A stretch of 64,000 nucleotides of DNA, taken from Atherix ibis (lineage: Eukaryota; Arthropoda; Insecta; Diptera; Athericidae). The stretch lies in contig OY282607.1 of NCBI GenBank assembly GCA_958298945.1, positions 81,743,868 to 81,807,867 on the forward strand, in the 5' to 3' direction. Position numbers and translations under genes: made by a program. The notes beneath the pieces were generated by a model that saw nothing but the letters and a program-made list of their open reading frames with translations, had not been told where the DNA came from and ran no database searches. Of the stretch, positions 59,655-64,000 are shown piece by piece. Numbering within the stretch: position 1 is the stretch's first letter; each line of letters opens with the position of its first letter.

Positions 59655-60419
59655 AATAATTATTTTCATTAAAAATTTTAGTAATACTTATTATAAAAAA
59701 AAACCAACGCTACTAAATTGATGAATGAGTTGTGTTTTTACGAAAGAAATAATACAATCAAAAACGAATAATCATTATATTTTTCTATATACGTTAAATT
59801 TTCTGTTGCAATTGTACTTACACTTACTCATCAATTTCTTAGCTAATGTTTTGGTAACTATTTATTTGTAATGTTTTTATTACAAATGGAAGAATGGTAG
59901 AAGTTCAAAGATCAAGGAATATGAAACTCATAAATGTACTCAATTTGAGTTAGTTAAGTATTCATCGTCATTTATTATCAATGGCTTCATTACGTTGATT
60001 TCTTAATTAAATGAATTGATGGATTATCAACAACTTCTTTTCGATAGTTTATTAATTTTTCTTCTTTTTAAAAAATTCAAATTTTTTAAACAAATATTTT
60101 CATAATAAGACTTTTTTTGGCCATCTGATATTTTAGCAAAAAAATTGACTAATCTATTTTGTTCATATTAATTTATTTTGTTGAAATATTTAAATTTATA
60201 TAACTCAGATTTTAAAAATTCAATATATTTTGTATTTTTTCGAATACACATGAACATTATTGATATAAAAATATATTTTTTAAACTTAAGGGATCTATAT
60301 TTTCTGAGTAAATAATTTTCCGTTTAGCCTCAATAATACGTTATATTGTAGGTAATTTTCCTTCAAAAATTTTAATAATCAATGTTATCCTTTCAAAATA
60401 GTTTACTTGGGTAACTATA
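59655..60419. other. AT-rich stretch without a gene
   Basis: Nothing recognised up to the TA that precedes the family 4 mariner. Confidence 0.6.
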
Positions 60420-60634
60420 CGAGGTCTGTTCAAAAAGTATTGCGAATTTTGAATTTCCGCGGGTTACGTACATATGTATATTAGATTTTCGATTTTTTTT
60501 GTGGCGTTATGTTGGTACTCATATCTCTCACTTATGCTGACAAGTTCGGCCATTTTGAATGTTCAGTTAATTTTTGACAGCTGCTTTGCTTGCACGTGTT
60601 TTGGCTCGTCTTCGATTTTTTCCCATTCCAAAAA

Positions 60635-61358
60635 ATAAATCAAAGAATCTGTATCAAATTTTATGTGAAAAACAAAATTTATTGCGCGGGCGCTTTCCGA
60701 ATGTTGACTGTGGCATATGGTGAAGCTACCTTGGACCGAAGCAGCGTTTATCGGTGGTACAAAATGTTCTAAGAGGGCCAAGAAGATGTGAACGACGAAA
60801 AGCGTGCCGGACGCCCGAGCACGTCAACAACAGACGAAAACATTGATGAAGTGAAGAAAATAATATTGGCCAATCGTCGAATCATCGTTAGAGAAGTTAC
60901 TGAGGACTTAAACATATCGATTGGCTCGTGCCATCAAAAAAGAAGTTTTCTTCGATTGCAGGGGCGTGGTGCATCATGAGTTCTTGTCACAGGGTAGAAC
61001 TGTCAATAAGGAGTATTACTTGCAAGTTATTCCCAAGTTGCGCCAAGCAATCCGCTAGAAACGCCCGGATATTTGGAAGAATAAAAATTGGCTTTTGAAC
61101 CATGATAACGCCCCTGCTCACGAATTGTTGCTTGTGTGCGAATTTTTGGCCAAAAACAACATACTAATAATGCCGCAGCCACCGTATTCCCCAGATATGA
61201 CTTTTTTTTATTCCCGAAACTGAAGAGCCCCATAAAAGGACGACGCTACGCTACGATTGAGGAGATAAATACGGCATCAAAGGAGGAGCTGAACAAGATC
61301 ACAAAAAATGATTTTTTGAAGTGCTTCGAGGATTGGAGAAAACGTTGGCACAAGTGTA
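60635..61358 (+). pseudogene. family 4 transposase, interrupted by insertion
   Basis: The start position reads ATA instead of ATG (60635-60637), followed by RICIKFYVKNKIYCAGAFRM, SSVYRWYKMF and AGRPSTSTTDENIDEVKKII (HTH and linker), up to LNISIGSCH. A deletion then removes the linker and the first Asp. It resumes at FLRLQGRG, NWLLNHDNAPAHE (second Asp) and PPYSPD, where a short deletion hits the APCDFF block. It continues with the C-terminus GRRYATIEEINTASKEELNK to HKCI, where the nested mariner enters. The last codons (ISGGDYFEEGKIDIHECINN, stop at 62662-62664) follow on the far side. Confidence 0.88.
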
Positions 61359-61360
61359 TA

Positions 61361-62597
61361 CGAAGATCATTCAACAAGTACTTAGCCTCACCGCCCCATG
61401 AAACTGCTGTCACAAAAGAAATTTACCGTCGTGCAGTACCTTCTTTTTGTAGCCTACTTTCAAAGTTTTAGTCGAATGCCTTCATTAGTTTTGTTTTGAG
61501 AGCCTTTGAAAGCGAGCGTGTCGGTCGGTTGCACAAAAATGGAAAAAGAACAATAACGTTCGGTGATTAGATTCTTGTTTTTGGAAGGGAAAACGCGCAG
61601 CGAAATCAAAGATCGCTTGAATGCTGTGTATGGTGACTCTTCTCCTTCGATGGCGACCATCAAGAATTGGTTCAACGAGTTTGTTCGTGGCCGCACGTCG
61701 GTTTTTGATGAGCCACGCCCAGGTGCCCCGAAAACGGCTGCTACGGAGGAAAACATTAAAAAAGTCCTCGATCTCGTGTTGGCAGACCGTCGATTGAAGG
61801 TTCACGAGATAGCTCAGACTGTGGGCATCGCAGTAGGAACGGTGCATCATATTCTACACGAAGAACTAGGCATGAGAAAGCTGTCGGCGCGATGGGTGCC
61901 GCGTTTGCTCACACCGGAAAACAAGCGCAACCGTGAAACCACATCGGCGACGTGTTTGGCGCTGTTTCAGCGCAATCCAGCGGAGTTCTTGCAACGTTTC
62001 GTGACCGTCGACGAAACATGGATTCACTGGTACACACCAGAGACCAAGGAACAGTCGAAACCGTGGACTTCACCCGGCAAACGTGCTACGAAGAAGGCGA
62101 AGACTGTTCGATCGGCCGGAAAGGTGATGGCCACCGTTTTCTGGGATTCACAAGGTGTGATCCACATCGATTACCTCGAGAAGGGTAAAACAATCACGGG
62201 GCGCTACTATGCTGACTAATTGGGCCGATTTAACGTCGAATTGAAGAAAAAGCGGCCCCGCTATGCGAAGAACCTCCGCCGTCGCCATGGCCAAATAGGT
62301 CGAATTGCGCTATGACTTGCTGCCCCATCCACCGTACTCTCCAGATTTGGCCCCCTGTAACTACTTTTTGTTTCCAAACCTGAAAAAATCACTCGCCGGG
62401 AATAGATTTGGGTCGAATGAGGAGGTCATCGTCGCCATGGAGGCCTATTTTGCTTCACTCGAGAAAATGTATTTTTTGGACGGAATAAAAAAGTTAGTGT
62501 ATCGAGCTTGAAGAAGATTATGTGGAAAAATAAATTGCCACCTTTCAAAATTTTCGTTTTTCTTTTGTAGGCTAAGTACTTGTTGAATGACCCTTGT
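61361..62597 (+). mobile_element. mariner family 5, nested copy
   Basis: Ends CGAAGATCATTCAACAAG and, inverted, CAAGGGTCATTCAACAAG, flanked by TA (61359-61360 and 62598-62599). Removing it with one TA restores the host codons for KCIISGGD without a frame break. It is therefore younger than the family 4 copy it sits in. Confidence 0.95.
61539..62533 (+). pseudogene. mariner transposase pseudogene (family 5, nested)
   Basis: Start at 61539 (MEKEQ), then an in-frame stop (TAA at 61554), then open to 62219: VIRFLFLEGKTRSEIKDRLN (HTH), DEPRPGAPKTAATEENIKKV, SARWVPRLLTPENK, VTVDETWIHWY with the first Asp kept, VFWDSQGVIHIDYLEKGKTI. A stop follows YYAD at 62217. A deletion near 62268 removes the HHDNAPAH block with the second Asp. 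The third Asp position is in PPYSPDLAPCNYFLF, where it reads Asn. The stop is at 62531-62533. The sister copy at 30069 lost the first Asp instead. Confidence 0.9.
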
Positions 62598-62705
62598 AAT
62601 ATCTGGTGGGGATTACTTTGAAGAGGGCAAAATAGATATTCATGAATGTATAAATAATTTTTGAAAAAACACAAAATTCGCGATACTTTTTGAACAGACC
62701 TCGTA

Positions 62706-62870
62706 CGTCAGTGGAGGCGTTATTTCTCGTACGTCAGTGGAGCAATTGCTTTTAGCTTCAGCAAGAGGCATTGTCATGATCGAGCATCAGTGGAGGCGTT
62801 ATTAGACCTCGTACGTCAGTGGAGCAATTGCTTTTAGCTTCAGCAAGAGGCATTGTCATGATCGAGCATC
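62706..62870 (+). repeat. 82-base tandem duplication
   Basis: CTCGTACGTCAGTGGAGCAA and what follows, at 62726-62788, recurs at 62808-62870. GTGGAGGCGTTATT also occurs twice (62711, 62790). The second unit is preceded by AGACCTCGTA, the same bases as the mariner's right end at 62697-62705. Confidence 0.9.
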
Positions 62871-64000
62871 TAACTGCCTACAATGTTCCTGTTTTCCTAA
62901 AGGTTTCAAGGGCATCTTCACTGACTTCTCATCAGCTTCAATGTTAATCGACAGGAAACCTCACGTGTTCCACATTTTTATCAGTTTTCAATGTAGAAGG
63001 TCTTGCTACTTGTTGAAATTTTGTCTTCCGCTGCTTTTTGGACTTTAAAAATGGTTTTTGTAGTTTTTATAAGAAATTCAAACTGCATAGGATCGCTTAG
63101 TTACCAGACAAGGTGCTGCACCTCTTGGAAGGCCTATTGTATAAACTATGTTGAGAAAAAAATCCTCAGTGTTGCCAGATCGCTCTCATTGCATTTATGT
63201 CACACCTTCTTTCTGACCCTAAGCAATATTTGGTAACTATATCAACTTTCTGTAATTTTGTTTAATCTCTATATTTTTTTTTGCTGTCTGTACTATACAT
63301 TCTTAATACTATTAAATACTATTCTAGTATATCAACAATTAAATAATTACTTCGTAAGTACATCCTCATTCTGATACTCAGCAATTTATGAACTATTTTA
63401 TGAACTAAATATCATATAAGGATTTGCGTATTTTCTTATCGCCACTATCTATTTTCATAAATACCAGAACATAATTATTATCATTCATTCATTTTAAACT
63501 AATAATAAAAAATAATACATAGTCTTTAGAATAGAATAATTTCTTAAGTGTATCTAAGAAATTTGCAATTCTCAAAATATTATATATCACTTAAAACAGG
63601 GTTTATTTTGACCGCCTCGTAAAGAAGGATTAATGAATTAATGCTTCAGAAAATTAAAATTGTATAAAACACATTTAAATTTCAAGTTTTGATTATTTAT
63701 ATTATTTAATCACTTCAACCTTGCATGGAATATAAAAGCATACAAATTGCCGCTACAAAACGTTCTTTTTAGACCTAAAATGCACACCAATTCATTTTCA
63801 ACTGGTTTTTGATCCTCCAAAGATGTTCTCTTTTTATAATAATAAAATGATAATAGCGTTTGAAGTTTATAAATTCTAAAATGAGTAGACAGCAATAAGT
63901 TACAAGAATCCTTTTTTCTAAAACAGCAGAAAATGAGATTAGTTACAATAAAAACTAAATATTTTTTAAAGAATATTTGCAAGCAAACTAAAATAAATAA
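62871..64000. other. stretch without a supported gene
   Basis: Bases 62871-63240 are less AT-rich and look like part of an unrecognised repeat (GTGTTGCCAGATCG near 63171), with no readable protein. From 63240 to the end it is ordinary AT-rich DNA. Confidence 0.5.

Larger units (their letters stand above)
60420..62703 (+). mobile_element. mariner family 4, copy 3, split by a nested mariner
   Basis: Ends CGAGGTCTGTTCAAAAAG and its inverse, flanked by TA (60418-60419, 62704-62705). Without the nested element (61361-62597) it is about 1,045 bases. Here the right end is the ordinary 3' end: only about 28 outer bases are inverted, and inside it lie GGDYFEEGKIDIHE and the stop. This shows what the long-TIR copies 1 and 2 looked like before their right end was replaced. 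Confidence 0.95.

Overview
The window looks like AT-rich intronic and intergenic DNA from an insect, most likely a higher (brachyceran) fly. The evidence is a cuticle-type gene with a TATA box, a TCAGT initiator and a four-codon first exon, GT-AG introns of about 80 bases in a receptor gene, Jockey-like LINEs, and a very dense set of mariner elements, including a DD41D type known from tephritid flies (rosa group). I cannot name the species. Only a few percent of the window is host coding sequence.

Host genes all lie in the right part on the + strand. A 111-residue secreted cuticle-like protein is encoded in three exons (50380-51281). Just downstream are three firm exons (53212-54626) of a class A neuropeptide-type GPCR, running from the Arg of the DR(F) motif after TM3 to a cytoplasmic tail full of KQDS repeats. 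Two further candidate exons in matching phase follow at 55345-55436 and 59577-59648. No exon for TM1-TM3 lies between the cuticle gene and the receptor exons, so the cuticle gene probably sits nested, same strand, in a long receptor intron that may fill most of the window.

The rest is mostly mobile DNA. I count about 21 mariner copies or relics in roughly ten families, at 2.7, 4.8, 6.0, 8.8, 9.9, 12.9, 13.9, 23.9, 24.6, 27.0, 30.0, 31.5, 36.5, 39.8, 41.5, 42.4, 45.6, 47.8, 57.2, 60.4 and 61.4 kb. All that can be read through are broken. The best preserved are a DD34D copy inserted in a minisatellite (36499-37757) and a DD41D copy (45646-46929). Two copies (12891-13731 and 24572-25433) have long terminal inverted repeats, made when the 5' end of a normal mariner was copied in inverted orientation onto the 3' end. 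The third copy (60420-62703) keeps the ordinary right end but is split by a nested mariner of another family. LINE remains are a 2.4 kb Jockey-like copy (16966-19387), an RTE-like relic (19655-20550), and fragments at 20.6, 28.4 and 31.8 kb.

Tandem DNA includes a degenerate minisatellite with a 466-base higher-order unit (34820-38190), an 83-base repeat (47190-47830) and an 82-base duplication (62706-62870). Four perfect hairpins with 22-30 base arms (20827, 29065, 32221, 45801) point to template-switch events. I saw no rRNA, intact tRNA, CRISPR array or viral gene.
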